This document shows, in pieces, positions 1 through 9,125 of a stretch of DNA of 64,000 bases. The position numbers and the translations under genes are program-made. The notes beneath the pieces were generated by a model. It ran no database searches. It saw nothing but the letters and a program-made list of their open reading frames with translations, and was not told where the DNA came from. Origin of the DNA: an uncultured bacterium (GTDB taxonomy: Bacteria > Pseudomonadota > Alphaproteobacteria > Rhodospirillales > Rhodospirillaceae). The DNA lies in contig CAISTS010000086.1 in NCBI GenBank assembly GCA_903888485.1, positions 1 to 64,000 on the forward strand, written 5' to 3'. How positions within the stretch are numbered: the first letter of the stretch is position 1; every line of letters starts with the position of its first letter.

Positions 1-102
1 AACACCAAGCGGCCCCATTCGGCGCTCGGCTATAGGCCGCCGGCGCCGGTGACCTATAGCCCGATTCCAGTACCAATCGAACAGAGCCAAAACATGCAGT
101 AG
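1..102 (+). mobile_element. C-terminal end of an IS3/IS481-type transposase (partial)
   Basis: Frame 1 is open from the first base of the window to a TAG at 100-102. It encodes the tail NTKRPHSALGYRPPAP followed by about 17 more residues. The RPHS-LGYRPPAP signature is the usual C-terminus of the DDE integrase core in IS3 and IS481 family transposases. Only the last 33 residues are in view, so the family cannot be fixed. The right inverted repeat of the element should lie just after the stop, roughly within 103-130, but I could not define it without the left end. Confidence 0.8.
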
Positions 103-115
103 ACTAACATCACGA

Positions 116-520
116 ATGGTACAGAAAATCGGTCAGGTCACAACATTTGGCGGGACCGGCGCCAAAATCACCTTCAAATACCAGAGCATTGTGCCGATAT
201 ATGTCGAGGCCGGGAGAGCAACTCATATCGCGCTAATCGTGACGGAATTGCTCACAAATTCCGCTAAGCACGCTGGCCTAAGCCCAGCATGTTCGATTGT
301 CGCTTCAGAAAGGTCTGGCATCCTCGAACTCGCCATCTCCGATGATGGACCGGGTTTACCATTAGGATTTTCCTTGGAAAACGCCTCAGGCGTCGGAATG
401 CAAGTGGTTAAGAGCTTGATTTCTGGTCTGCACGGCACGATTGCTACTGTTCCCTCGACAGCTGGAACCCGTTTTCTAATCACGCTCCCCATAGGCGCAA
501 AAACTTACGCGGCCGCGTAA
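116..520 (+). pseudogene. Histidine kinase ATPase-domain fragment, 5' end lost
   Basis: The 134 residues form a GHKL ATPase domain. An N box with TELLTNSAKHA lies near residues 43-53, a G1 box ISDDGPGLP near 74-82, and a G2 region with GVGMQVVKSL near 92-101. The style resembles HisKA_2/HWE kinases. There is no phospho-accepting His domain, sensor or membrane segment. Homology to such kinases seems to begin almost at the first residue. The frame is open only back to a stop at 50-52, where the IS transposase tail lies. The simplest reading is a sensor kinase cut by insertion of that element. A free-standing anti-sigma-type ATPase is possible but less likely. Confidence 0.6.
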
Positions 521-596
521 AAGCAGCCGAAGTGTAACTGTAATTGTGCTGCTGCGCCTGCATCGGTGAAGGCAATTGCAATCAATAAAGTCGCTG

Positions 597-1085
597 ATGG
601 AACTCACAACGCGTCAGAACCTTAGACTTGTCGCGCTAGCAATCGTCGGCCCGGTCGCTGCCTTACTCATGGGTCAATTCGCCACGTTTCCAAATTTAGC
701 TCCCTGGTACGCGGAGCTGATTAAGCCAACATTCAATCCGCCCAACTGGGTCTTTGGGCCGGTCTGGACAGCGCTTTATGCGTTAATGGTCTTCGCTGTA
801 TGGCGAATTTTACGCCTGCCCTCAAAGTCAGCTGGCCGGAGCCGAGCTCTGGTCCTATTTTTTGTGCAGCTTGTTCTCAACGGCGCCTGGTCGTGGATGT
901 TCTTTGGCTCTCACAGTCCTATGCTTGGAGTGATCAATATAGTTCCGCAGCTCGCACTTGTTGCCGCCAGTATAGTTGCGTTCTATCGCCTGGATAAGTT
1001 GGCGGCTTGGTGCTTGGCGCCGCTCGCGGCTTGGGTGGCCTTCGCTGCCGCCCTCAATGTTGCGATTTGGCAACTCAATATCTAA
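597..1085 (+). CDS. tspO: TspO/MBR family membrane protein
   Basis: A tryptophan-rich five-helix integral membrane protein of the TspO (peripheral benzodiazepine receptor) family. These proteins bind tetrapyrroles and in alphaproteobacteria modulate stress and photosynthetic or tetrapyrrole responses. Family marks seen are the PTFNPPNWVFGPVWTALY stretch in the first third and repeated hydrophobic helices. The 162-residue length is normal. I prefer ATG 597; an in-frame TTG at 576 would add seven residues but has no well-spaced ribosome site. The gene stands alone and is followed by a strong terminator at 1221-1244. It lies just downstream of a broken kinase. Confidence 0.9.
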   Translation: MELTTRQNLRLVALAIVGPVAALLMGQFATFPNLAPWYAELIKPTFNPPNWVFGPVWTALYALMVFAVWRILRLPSKSAGRSRALVLFFVQLVLNGAWSWMFFGSHSPMLGVINIVPQLALVAASIVAFYRLDKLAAWCLAPLAAWVAFAAALNVAIWQLNI

Positions 1086-1220
1086 ACCAGACGACTGCCG
1101 CTTATTACGCCGTCAATGGCCAACACCATACTGTCTAGCCGGAAGGGACACTTCAAGCCCGATGCGCCATCGCATTCTGGCCAGATGTTGAACATTTATT
1201 AGCCCCGGATGTCACTATAC

Positions 1221-1244
1221 CCCCGGACCTTGGTCCGGGGTTTT
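1221..1244 (+). terminator. Rho-independent terminator after tspO
   Basis: A perfect 9-bp inverted repeat, CCCCGGACC / GGTCCGGGG with a 2-nt centre, is followed by TTTT. The T-run lies on the plus-strand side only, so the hairpin ends the tspO transcript rather than the converging cytochrome gene. Confidence 0.85.
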
Positions 1245-1247
1245 GTG

Positions 1248-2546
1248 TCACTTCATCCTGAGGATATGTATCTGGTCGCTGGCCGGGTCGGTGAGTTCGC
1301 GCAGCTCGCGCACTTTCTCCGCGGTCACCGCGTCGGACTTGTTGCCCCAGCTGTTGCGGATGAACGTCACCGCGTCGGCGATCTCCTGGTCGGAGAGCAG
1401 CACGCGGTACTGCGGCATGCGGTAGGCGTCGGGCATGCCGTTGACGACGATGCGCGGCGTGCCGTTGAGCACGATGTTGATCAGCGATTCCGGATGGGGA
1501 TCGACAATGATCGGATTGCCCGCGAGCGGCGGCAGGTAGGGCGCATGGCCCTGGCCGTTGGCCAGGTGGCAGCTCATGCACTGCTGGGCGTAGGTGAGCG
1601 CGCCGGGTGAATCGTATTCGCGCGCCTGCAGGTTCTTGGTGGCCGTATCATCGACCTTGTACGGGTTGGCGTCCTTCTCGCGCGCGCCCGGGATCGAGCG
1701 CAGGTAGGTGGCCATGGCCGTGATGTCGGCGTCGGTCATGTACTGAGTCGAGTTGTTGATGACCTCGGTCATGGTGCCGAAGGCGGTGCCGTACTTGTTG
1801 TGGCCGGATTTCAGGAAGGCCGTCATGTCTTCCTGGGTCCAACGGCCAAGGCCGGTGTTGACGTCTTGGCGCAGGTTCGAGGCCGACCAGTTGTCGAGCG
1901 GCGCGCCCACCAGGAAGTCGCTGTCCTCGTGGTCGTAGCCTTGTTCGTTGAAGGCCAGCCCGCGCGGGGTGTGGCACGCCCCGCAGTGGCCCAGGCCCTG
2001 CACGAGATAGGCGCCGCGATTCCAGGCGGCGTCCTTGCTGGCATCGGCCTCATAGCGGTCGTCGTCGGCGAAGACGAAGTTCCAGATAGCCAGGGGCCAG
2101 CGGATATTGAGCGGCGAGGGAATCTCGCTCGGCTTGTTCTCGACGTTCGCGGCCGGCACTTGCTTCATGAAGAAGTCGTAGAGCGCCCGCATATCCTCTT
2201 CGTTCATCTTGGCATAGGAGGGGTAGGGCATGGCCGGATAGAGGTAGTGACCGTCCTTGGCGACGCCTTTGCGCATCGCGCTGTCGAACTCCTCATAGGT
2301 GTAGTTGCCGATGCCGTGGGTCTTATCGGGCGTGATGTTGGTGGTGTAGATGGCGCCCAGCGGCGTCATCATCTTCAGCCCGCCCGAGAAGGCCGGCGCA
2401 TCGGGCACGGAGTGGCAGGCGACGCAGTTGCCCAGCCGCGCGACGTACTCGCCCCGGTCGGCGGGCGGGCTGCTCTCGGCGGCCCAAGCGGTTCCGGAAA
2501 CAAGCGTGGCCAAAGCCAGACCCAACACGTGCGAGACGATGCGCAT
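1248..2546 (-). CDS. Triheme cytochrome c, alcohol/aldehyde dehydrogenase subunit type
   Basis: A 432-residue exported protein with three covalent heme motifs: CVACH (41-45), CGACH (188-192) and CMSCH (323-327). A signal peptide covers about residues 1-23, ending at AWA. Three cytochrome c domains in this size and order match the membrane-bound cytochrome subunit of alcohol, aldehyde or gluconate dehydrogenases, which pass electrons from a periplasmic dehydrogenase to ubiquinone. The start at 2546 is chosen because GGAGGGAG lies just upstream and a signal peptide begins there. An upstream ATG at 2636 would add 30 non-signal residues. No dehydrogenase subunit lies next to it in this window, so its partner is unknown. 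Confidence 0.88.
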   Translation of the reverse strand: MRIVSHVLGLALATLVSGTAWAAESSPPADRGEYVARLGNCVACHSVPDAPAFSGGLKMMTPLGAIYTTNITPDKTHGIGNYTYEEFDSAMRKGVAKDGHYLYPAMPYPSYAKMNEEDMRALYDFFMKQVPAANVENKPSEIPSPLNIRWPLAIWNFVFADDDRYEADASKDAAWNRGAYLVQGLGHCGACHTPRGLAFNEQGYDHEDSDFLVGAPLDNWSASNLRQDVNTGLGRWTQEDMTAFLKSGHNKYGTAFGTMTEVINNSTQYMTDADITAMATYLRSIPGAREKDANPYKVDDTATKNLQAREYDSPGALTYAQQCMSCHLANGQGHAPYLPPLAGNPIIVDPHPESLINIVLNGTPRIVVNGMPDAYRMPQYRVLLSDQEIADAVTFIRNSWGNKSDAVTAEKVRELRELTDPASDQIHILRMK

Positions 2547-2648
2547 CGAAATCTCCCTCCAGATTTCTCGCAGGACACGGTGACGCGATGCCCGGCGCGG
2601 CAATATTAGGCGAGGATTGACCCCCTGCCAATGCACTCAAACCCAAAG

Positions 2649-2682
2649 AAAAAAGCGCCCTGACAGGTGTTGCCAGGGCGCC
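2649..2682 (-). terminator. Rho-independent terminator of the small gene at 2725-3000
   Basis: Read on the minus strand, GCGCCCTG pairs with CAGGGCGC (arms 2674-2681 and 2655-2662) and is followed by six T residues. It lies 43 nt past the stop of the small minus-strand gene. This supports that gene being expressed. Confidence 0.8.
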
Positions 2683-2724
2683 AAGGGAGCCGGCGCCGAG
2701 CGCCAGCTTGGACAGAAAACGTTG

Positions 2725-3000
2725 TTACGTAGCCGCGACGCGGCGGGAATAGGTGAACAAACCCGCCGCGACCGTGCGGTCCGATACGGCCTGAGCGGCC
2801 GGCTGCGGGCGCGGCGCGCGGCCCGGGAAAGCGACGCGGCGGCAGGCGTCCTCGGCCTCGGCCGGCGAGCGGTAGAGGTTGCGCTCAAGTGCTGCGAAGC
2901 TTTTGGCCGACGCATAAAACCTGAAACGATTGCCTTCTTTAACGACCAAGCCGGCAGCTTCGCCGCCCAACTCGATCACGTATCCAGTACCTTCAGTCAC
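2725..3000 (-). CDS. Small conserved-looking hypothetical protein (91 aa)
   Basis: Function unknown. The protein is soluble and mixed alpha/beta. It has an N-terminal half rich in short beta-like segments (GYVIELGGEAAGLVV), a central FYASAKSFAAL and a basic tail. The SPAEAEDACRR region looks like a helix of a small nutrient- or stress-associated alphaproteobacterial family, but I cannot name it. GTG at 3000 is preferred over TTG at 3039 because GGAG is correctly spaced before the GTG. A terminator follows 43 nt after the stop. The gene stands alone. Confidence 0.6.
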   Translation of the reverse strand: MTEGTGYVIELGGEAAGLVVKEGNRFRFYASAKSFAALERNLYRSPAEAEDACRRVAFPGRAPRPQPAAQAVSDRTVAAGLFTYSRRVAAT

Positions 3001-3393
3001 ATAAAATCTCCGCGTGTCGATGTTCGCACCAGCCAGCAAGCGTCACCGGAAGTGCCGCGGGGGAGAGGTCTTTGGGAGGGGGGGGGGAGGGAACTCTCAG
3101 CGCAGCACTTCCGGGAACATGTCAGCCAATACATCGAATAGATGCGGAGGCTATTTTTAACGTTACTGGAATCAAACGGCCGGTTTCGAAACGGGGCCGG
3201 CTGCGGATTGTTCCAGTGAAACTGAGTGTATCTGTCATGGCACACCTCACTCTGTGGTGGTGGCATCTTCGCGCCCCGACCGCCGCCCGGTCGATATATT
3301 TTACGTATTGCCTATAGAATTAGTAGAGAAATAGAAAAGCCTTCTCCGGGGCTCCGGCTGGAAGAGGGGGAACCGCCGCGGGAAGACGTGGAC
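3001..3393. other. Non-coding stretch with a G-run
   Basis: About 390 bases without a supportable gene, between two minus-strand genes. It holds a G10 tract at 3078-3087 flanked by GGG triplets, which could form a G-quadruplex on the plus strand, and an AT-richer patch around 3290-3340. No clear promoter or terminator was found. Confidence 0.5.
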
Positions 3394-5361
3394 TTAGGCG
3401 GCGCCGCCCGCGGTTCGCAGGGCGGCGCGCTTGCCGGCGATCGCATCGTTGATGATGCGGGCGAGGTCGTCCTGCCAGAACGGCTTGGCGATCCGGTACA
3501 TCGTTGTCGTCGCGCCTTCGGGAAGTTCGGCGTAGCCCGAAGCAAGCACGATGGGCATCTCAGGCCACTGCTTCTTGATCGCCTCGACCAACTCGTGCCC
3601 AGACATCTCGGGCATGGCCTGATCGGTGATAACGAGATCGACGTCATTTTCGGCGTGCAGAATCTCAAGGGCCTGAGCCCCGGAACTGGCGATCAGAACC
3701 GTGTGCTTCATGTCTTCGAGCATGGCTTCGGTGTTCATCAGTACCAGCGCGTCGTCATCGACCGCCAGGATCTTCAGCCTCGCATCCGACTTCTCGACTG
3801 GTGCGGATTGCCTTGGCGCCGCTTTGGCTTCGGGGGCCGTGTGGGCCACCGGCAACCACATCTCGGCGATGGTGCCCTGGCCTTTGACGCTCTTCAGGAT
3901 GAAACGTCCTCCCGACTGCTCGGTCACACCGTGCACCATCGAAAGGCCGAGGCCAGTGCCTTTGCCGGCGCCCTTGGTGGTGAAGAACGGTTCCGTGGCA
4001 CGCGTGAGTGTCGCCTCGCTCATGCCGGTGCCGATATCGGTTACCGATAGGCAAATGTATGGCCCGGGCGGCAGCCGGCTTTGGTGCTCGTCGCCGACAT
4101 TCTCCTCGCGGGCGGCGATGATCAGCGGGCCGCCGTTCGGCATGGCGTCTCGCGCATTCACCGCGAGATTAATGAGCGCGAGTTCGAGCTGATTGAAATC
4201 GCTGAGCACCGGCTTCAGCGCCAGCGGGAAACGCGTCTCGATGACCACGCCTGGTCCGAGGGAGCTCTGCAACAGGTCGGTCATGCCGCGCACCAGGTCG
4301 GGCACATCGACGGCTTTGAGATCCAGGTCCTGGCGGCGCGCGAAGGCCAGCATGCGCTTGGTCAGCGCCGCGCCGCGTTCGGCGCCCTGCATGGCGTTTT
4401 CGAGAAGGGTGAGAATCTTGGCGTCGCGCGGCAGGCGTTTGCGCATGAGTTCGAGGCTGCTCATGATCGCCATCAGCACGTTGTTGAAGTCGTGCGCGAC
4501 CCCGCCCGTGAGTTGACCGACCGCTTCGATCTTCTGCGACTGGAACAAGGCTTCGCGCGCGTCATCGAGGGCCTTCTGCGCGTGCCGCTTCTCGGTGATG
4601 TCGCGCGTGACCTTGGCAAAGCCGATGATCTTGCCGTCGTCGCCCCAGATGGGATCGATGATGACGTTGGCCCAAAAGCGCGTGCCGTCCTTGCGGACGC
4701 GCCGGCCTTCTTTCTCGAAGCGACCCTCCTCGGCGGCGGTGCGCAGCGCGCGCTCGGGTTCGCCGGCGAGGCGATCCTCCTCGGTGTAAAAGCGCGAGAA
4801 GTGCGAACCGACGATCTCGCTTTCCTTATAGCCCTTGATGCGCTCGGCGCCAGGGTTCCAGTTGGTGACGAAGCCGCGTTCGTCGAGCATGTAAATGGCG
4901 TAGTCGGTGACGCCCTGAACGAGCAAGCGGAAGCGTTCCTCGGCCAGACGCAGCGCTTCGCGCGCCTGCATACGCTCGGTCAGATCGCGCGTGATCTTGG
5001 CGAAGCCGATCAGCGTGCCGTTCGCCTCGCGGATCGGGTCCATGACAACGTGCGCCCAAAAGCGCGTGCCGTCCTTGCGTACGCGCCAGCCTTCGGACTC
5101 GAAACGCCCTTCGCGCGCGGTTATTTCGAGGTTGCGTTTGGGGATACCTTGGCGCCGGTCCTCGACGTCGTAAAAGCGCCCATAGGACTGGCCGATGATC
5201 TCGATCGCTTTGTAGCCCTTGAACCGCTCGGCGCCGGGGTTCCAGCTGACGACAATGCCGTCGGGGTCGAGCATATAGATGGCGTAGTCGGTCACCGCCT
5301 CGACGAGGAGACGATACCGACTGTCATCAATGAACGGCGGTTGCCCGCTCGGGTTGTCCAT
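3394..5361 (-). CDS. Double-PAS hybrid sensor histidine kinase with C-terminal receiver
   Basis: A 655-residue cytosolic hybrid kinase. Two closely similar PAS+PAC units occupy about residues 13-135 and 143-262; both contain VTDYAIYML, WNPGAER and VRKDGTRFWA. A His-kinase unit follows, with the phospho-His in GGVAHDFNN near residue 290, and then an ATPase domain. A receiver domain spans about 529-645 with VDDD at its start, phospho-acceptor D580 in TDQAMPEMSG and the conserved Lys in AKPF. There are no membrane segments, so it probably senses an internal redox, light or ligand cue through PAS. No output regulator is adjacent. The receiver may relay to an unlinked phosphotransferase. Confidence 0.92.
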   Translation of the reverse strand: MDNPSGQPPFIDDSRYRLLVEAVTDYAIYMLDPDGIVVSWNPGAERFKGYKAIEIIGQSYGRFYDVEDRRQGIPKRNLEITAREGRFESEGWRVRKDGTRFWAHVVMDPIREANGTLIGFAKITRDLTERMQAREALRLAEERFRLLVQGVTDYAIYMLDERGFVTNWNPGAERIKGYKESEIVGSHFSRFYTEEDRLAGEPERALRTAAEEGRFEKEGRRVRKDGTRFWANVIIDPIWGDDGKIIGFAKVTRDITEKRHAQKALDDAREALFQSQKIEAVGQLTGGVAHDFNNVLMAIMSSLELMRKRLPRDAKILTLLENAMQGAERGAALTKRMLAFARRQDLDLKAVDVPDLVRGMTDLLQSSLGPGVVIETRFPLALKPVLSDFNQLELALINLAVNARDAMPNGGPLIIAAREENVGDEHQSRLPPGPYICLSVTDIGTGMSEATLTRATEPFFTTKGAGKGTGLGLSMVHGVTEQSGGRFILKSVKGQGTIAEMWLPVAHTAPEAKAAPRQSAPVEKSDARLKILAVDDDALVLMNTEAMLEDMKHTVLIASSGAQALEILHAENDVDLVITDQAMPEMSGHELVEAIKKQWPEMPIVLASGYAELPEGATTTMYRIAKPFWQDDLARIINDAIAGKRAALRTAGGAA

Positions 5362-5497
5362 GCGTTGACTTTGTCAGAGGTCCACCAGGCCTCGTGGCGC
5401 GCAACCGCGTTCCCAAGTCCTCCCGGCGTGACTGAATGTAATGCGGAAAACCAAGGAAAGTTCCGTAGCTTCGTTCACTTTTACGCGCGTGAAATCA

Positions 5498-8191
5498 CTA
5501 TCGGTCCGCGAAAAAGCGCTCCGCCGCAGGGCGTTGGCTTTCGACCAGCGCGATGCAGTGGTCGATGGCTTCCAACGTTGTCGCATAGATGCGTGGCGCG
5601 CCGCTCAGTTCATTCACGCGCCGTTCGAAGAAGCGCTTGTAGTCGTCGCGTTCCTCCAGCGTGCAGAAGCGCCCACCAATACCGGCGAGGCCGCCTTGTG
5701 TGAAACTCGGCATGCGCGCCTTGATGGCGTCATAGTTGCTCTTGAACCAGGCCCAGGCGTCAGCCTTGTTCTCGCGCTCGTCCATGCTGCCGAAGACGAT
5801 GCCCGGCACTTCGTTCACACGTAGGTCGGGTGACAGCGCGAGCGCACGCGCGCGCGCGGCGAGGGCCGGATTGGTCGTGCGATTGAGCGCACCCAAGAGG
5901 CGCGAGCGCTGCGTGCCGTCGCGCTCGGTCGCAAGACGCGCGAGGATGGCCTCGACCACCGGCGCGCCGCCGTCCTGCACCGCCACATCAAGTGCTTCGT
6001 CGATGAGATTGGCATCGATCACTTCAGAATGGAATTTGCCGTCGCCGCCGATGCCGAGGTACGCCGCGCCCCGGCGGGCAAGTTCGGCGCGCGCGGCGGG
6101 CAGGCCGGCTTGCCCGGCGATCATGTTGACCAGAGGCTCGCGCAGCAGCGTGGCTTGCACCGGATTGCTGCGATCCAGCGCCGTCGTGGGATCGAGGCCG
6201 AGTTCCTGATAGCGCGGGCCGTAAACGTCGGCGATGAATTGCTGCGCCGCCGGCTGCATGCGCGCCGTGACCAGCGTGTCCTTGATCCACACCAAGCGCG
6301 AGGTGAGGGCGCGCAAGGCATCCCAGGTCGCGCCATCCTTTCGCGCCATCAGCGCCTTGACGCCGGTGAGGTAGTCGCGCGCATCCAGCTCGTTGTTGGC
6401 GAAGTTCGCCTCGAGGCTGTCGAGCACCGCCAGGACCTCTTTGTCGTTCAGCTGATTGGCCGCGATGCCAATGGCGTCCCAGCGCGCTTTGTCGAGGGCG
6501 AAGCGATAGTACCCGGCGCCATCGGCGTTGGGCATGATCCAGGCCGGACAGGTCTTCGTCTCGAGCGCGATGGTGCCTTTGGGTTCCTCGAAGAGGCTGC
6601 AGGTCTGGGCGCGGCTCTGTCCGTCTCCATAGGCAATGCACAGGGGGATCTTCCAGGTCTGCGGCGGCGTGCGGCGCAAGCGCCCGGTTTGCGGCAGGAA
6701 ACGGCTTTGCTGCACGTCCACGCGCGCACCCTTGGCATCGCACTTGAGTTCGGCGCGCACCAGCGGTACGCCCGGAAGGTTCAAGAAACTTTCAAACGCC
6801 GCGACGCCTTTGGCATCGCCGCTGGCGTCGGCCACCGATTGCAGGAAGTCGCGCGCCGTAGCGTTGCCCCAGGCATGGCGCTGCAGGTGAAGCTGCACGC
6901 CTTTGCGGAAAGCTTCGACGCCGTAGTACTGTTCGAACATCGACAGGACGCCGCCGCCTTTCTCATAGGTGATGCCGTCGAAGGCGTTGTCGATGTCGTC
7001 ATTGGTCTCGATGGGCTGGGCGATACGCCGCGCGCTCGAACGGCTGTCGATCGACATGGCGCCCAGTGCGCCACGCAAGGACCCGCGGTCGTACTCACCC
7101 TTGGGATCCCAGGCCGAGGTGGTTTTGTTGGCAAGCCAGGTCGCGAAAGATTCGTTCAGCCAGATGTCGTTCCACCACACCGGCGTCACCAAATCGCCGA
7201 ACCAGTGATGCGCGATCTCATGGGCGTGGGTGCTGGCATAGCGGCGCTTCTGGGACAGCGGAGCATCGTCATCCAGAAGCAAGAGGGTCTCGCGGTAGAC
7301 GATGGCGCCGGCATTTTCCATGGCGCCGGCTGAGAAGTCCTGCGCCGCGATGATGTCCAATTTCTCGAAGGGGTAGGGGATTTGGAAATAATCCTCGAGC
7401 GTGGTGAGGATGCCGGCGGTGTTTTCCAGCGCATAGCGCATGCGCGTGCCTTTGCCCTTGCCGGCGATGCCACGCAAGGGAATCTCGCGGTCGCGGATCG
7501 CGGTTTTGGCGATGGGTTGCCAGGTGACGACATCGAAGGGCCCAGCAATCAACGCGATCAGATAAGTCGGCAGTGGCTTGGTGGTGGCGAAGCGCACACG
7601 TTTTAGTCCGCCGTCCAAACGCTCGGTGGCGGCCTCGGGGGCATTCGAGATGGCGACGTGGTCTTCGCGCACGGTCAGGGCGATGTCGTATGGCGTTTTG
7701 AAACGCGGATCGTCGAACCCCGGAAAAGCAAACCGCGCCGAGATCGGCTCCATCTGGGAGAGCGCGTAGTACGCGCCGGCGTCCTCAGTGCGATACACGC
7801 CCTCCAGCTTTTTATTGAATGGCGCGCTGAAGACAAAAGTGACGCGTCCCGTCGGACCTTGCGCCGGACGCGCGAGGGTGAGCTTGGCGACACCCTCGCT
7901 GCCGGGGATTTCGCTGAAGGTGGCGTCGATGTTCGCGCCGTCCGCGTCCGTGAACAGGGCGCTGCTGACCTTCAGCTCCTGGCCGTGCATCCAGATCTCA
8001 GCGGTCGGTTGTTTCAGGGCGATTTCGATCTCGGCCGTGCCGCTGAAGTTTTCCTGATCGGGCAGCAGGGTGAGGTCGAGTTTGTAGTGCGTCGGCCGTA
8101 CGTCATCGGGCAACTGGCCCGACGGATATCGCTCGGCCGCCAGTGCGGAAGCGCTCAACAATAGGACGGCGGCGAGGAGTGATCTCAGCAT
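5498..8191 (-). CDS. Secreted M1 family metallo-aminopeptidase
   Basis: An 897-residue zinc aminopeptidase of the M1 (gluzincin) family with a signal peptide (about 1-19, ending ALA), so periplasmic or secreted. The substrate-anchoring GAMEN motif is at 289-293. The zinc site HEIAH is at 324-328, with the third ligand E347 in NESF exactly in the HExxH-x18-E spacing. The large C-terminal part is the ERAP1-like helical domain. The longer open frame to 8473 adds 94 residues of unlikely composition, and the signal peptide fixes the start at 8191. It is divergent from the nucleotidyltransferase at 8256. Role inferred: trimming N-terminal residues from peptides for nutrition. Confidence 0.93.
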   Translation of the reverse strand: MLRSLLAAVLLLSASALAAERYPSGQLPDDVRPTHYKLDLTLLPDQENFSGTAEIEIALKQPTAEIWMHGQELKVSSALFTDADGANIDATFSEIPGSEGVAKLTLARPAQGPTGRVTFVFSAPFNKKLEGVYRTEDAGAYYALSQMEPISARFAFPGFDDPRFKTPYDIALTVREDHVAISNAPEAATERLDGGLKRVRFATTKPLPTYLIALIAGPFDVVTWQPIAKTAIRDREIPLRGIAGKGKGTRMRYALENTAGILTTLEDYFQIPYPFEKLDIIAAQDFSAGAMENAGAIVYRETLLLLDDDAPLSQKRRYASTHAHEIAHHWFGDLVTPVWWNDIWLNESFATWLANKTTSAWDPKGEYDRGSLRGALGAMSIDSRSSARRIAQPIETNDDIDNAFDGITYEKGGGVLSMFEQYYGVEAFRKGVQLHLQRHAWGNATARDFLQSVADASGDAKGVAAFESFLNLPGVPLVRAELKCDAKGARVDVQQSRFLPQTGRLRRTPPQTWKIPLCIAYGDGQSRAQTCSLFEEPKGTIALETKTCPAWIMPNADGAGYYRFALDKARWDAIGIAANQLNDKEVLAVLDSLEANFANNELDARDYLTGVKALMARKDGATWDALRALTSRLVWIKDTLVTARMQPAAQQFIADVYGPRYQELGLDPTTALDRSNPVQATLLREPLVNMIAGQAGLPAARAELARRGAAYLGIGGDGKFHSEVIDANLIDEALDVAVQDGGAPVVEAILARLATERDGTQRSRLLGALNRTTNPALAARARALALSPDLRVNEVPGIVFGSMDERENKADAWAWFKSNYDAIKARMPSFTQGGLAGIGGRFCTLEERDDYKRFFERRVNELSGAPRIYATTLEAIDHCIALVESQRPAAERFFADR

Positions 8192-8255
8192 TCCGGAAGT
8201 GTATTCCCGTTCGCGCAGCCGCGCTATGATGGAGCCCGCAGCAGAAGGCGTTCCC

Positions 8256-9002
8256 ATGGCGCATATCTTCATGCCGGACGGAAGACGCTTACGTTTGCGG
8301 CTTTTCCCACGGCCCAAGCAACCGGCACCGCGCAAGGTCGCTGTGCCCGGAACTCTGTCGCTGTTCGACGCGCCGCCGGATGAGGCGCTCGATACTCCCG
8401 GCGAACGTCTGGCCGCCAAGATCGCCGAGCTCAGTCTCATCAATCGCAACAACGCCGAAATCCTCACCCGCATGCCGGAACTCGGCCTGCGCGACTGGTG
8501 GCTGGCCTCGGGCTGTCTCTTTCAGACGGTCTGGAATCTGAAAAGCGGCCGGCCTGCCGACGCGGGTATCCTGGACTATGACGTGTGTTACTTCTCGGAA
8601 GACCTGACCTGGGAAGCGGAAGACGATGTCATCCGCAGCGCGGCAGCGCTCTTCCGCGACCTCGGCGTGAACGTGCAACTGCGCAATCAAGCGCGTGTGC
8701 ACCTCTGGTACCCCGAGAAATTCGGCGTAGCCTATCCGCCGCTGACCAGTGCCAGCGAAGGCATTCTTCGCTTCACCTCGTCGGTCCAGGCCGTGGGCAT
8801 GAAACTCTCGGGCGAGGCGTTCTGCGACGTGTATGCCCCCTTCGGCCTCAGCGACGTCTGGAACATGGTGGCGCGTCCCAATCGGGTGATTCCGCTGCCG
8901 CAGGTCTATGCCGCGAAGACCGAAAGATGGCAGCAGGAGTGGGATAAAATAACTATATATCAATGGGTTAATGACGACGAACGGCGCCGCCCCAAATCGT
9001 GA
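8256..9002 (+). CDS. Nucleotidyltransferase family protein (NTP_transf_6 / DUF925 type)
   Basis: A soluble protein of about 248 residues. The central part carries LASGCLFQTVWN and later DYDVCYF, which match the glycine/serine and acidic strands of the small nucleotidyltransferase family formerly called DUF925. Its substrate is unknown. The first 60 residues are basic and Pro-rich and may not belong to the domain. ATG 8256 is chosen because AGAAGG lies 7 nt upstream; the frame extends to a GTG at 8199, which overlaps the opposite promoter region. It is single and divergent from the M1 peptidase. Confidence 0.75.
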   Translation: MAHIFMPDGRRLRLRLFPRPKQPAPRKVAVPGTLSLFDAPPDEALDTPGERLAAKIAELSLINRNNAEILTRMPELGLRDWWLASGCLFQTVWNLKSGRPADAGILDYDVCYFSEDLTWEAEDDVIRSAAALFRDLGVNVQLRNQARVHLWYPEKFGVAYPPLTSASEGILRFTSSVQAVGMKLSGEAFCDVYAPFGLSDVWNMVARPNRVIPLPQVYAAKTERWQQEWDKITIYQWVNDDERRRPKS

Positions 9003-9125
9003 ACCGGACTCTCGTTGTTGCTATGCAACACGGGGCAGGAGTGCTAAACCGGCGCCGCCCGGATGAGGGGCCAAAGCACCCTCGACTGCGCCACTTAGTG
9101 CCGGCGCAACGTTTAAACAGAGGCA

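Noticed and set aside
1800-2609. 269-codon open frame opposite the triheme cytochrome
   Set aside because: Shadow frame; the minus-strand protein has three heme motifs and a signal peptide.
3074-3091. G10 tract with flanking GGG as regulatory G-quadruplex or phase-variable tract
   Set aside because: Lies outside any coding frame or recognised promoter. A function cannot be supported from a single sequence.
4081-5703. 540-codon open frame on the plus strand opposite the hybrid kinase
   Set aside because: Antisense shadow of a GC-rich gene: no ribosome site, composition without domains, and the minus-strand gene has clear PAS, kinase and receiver motifs.
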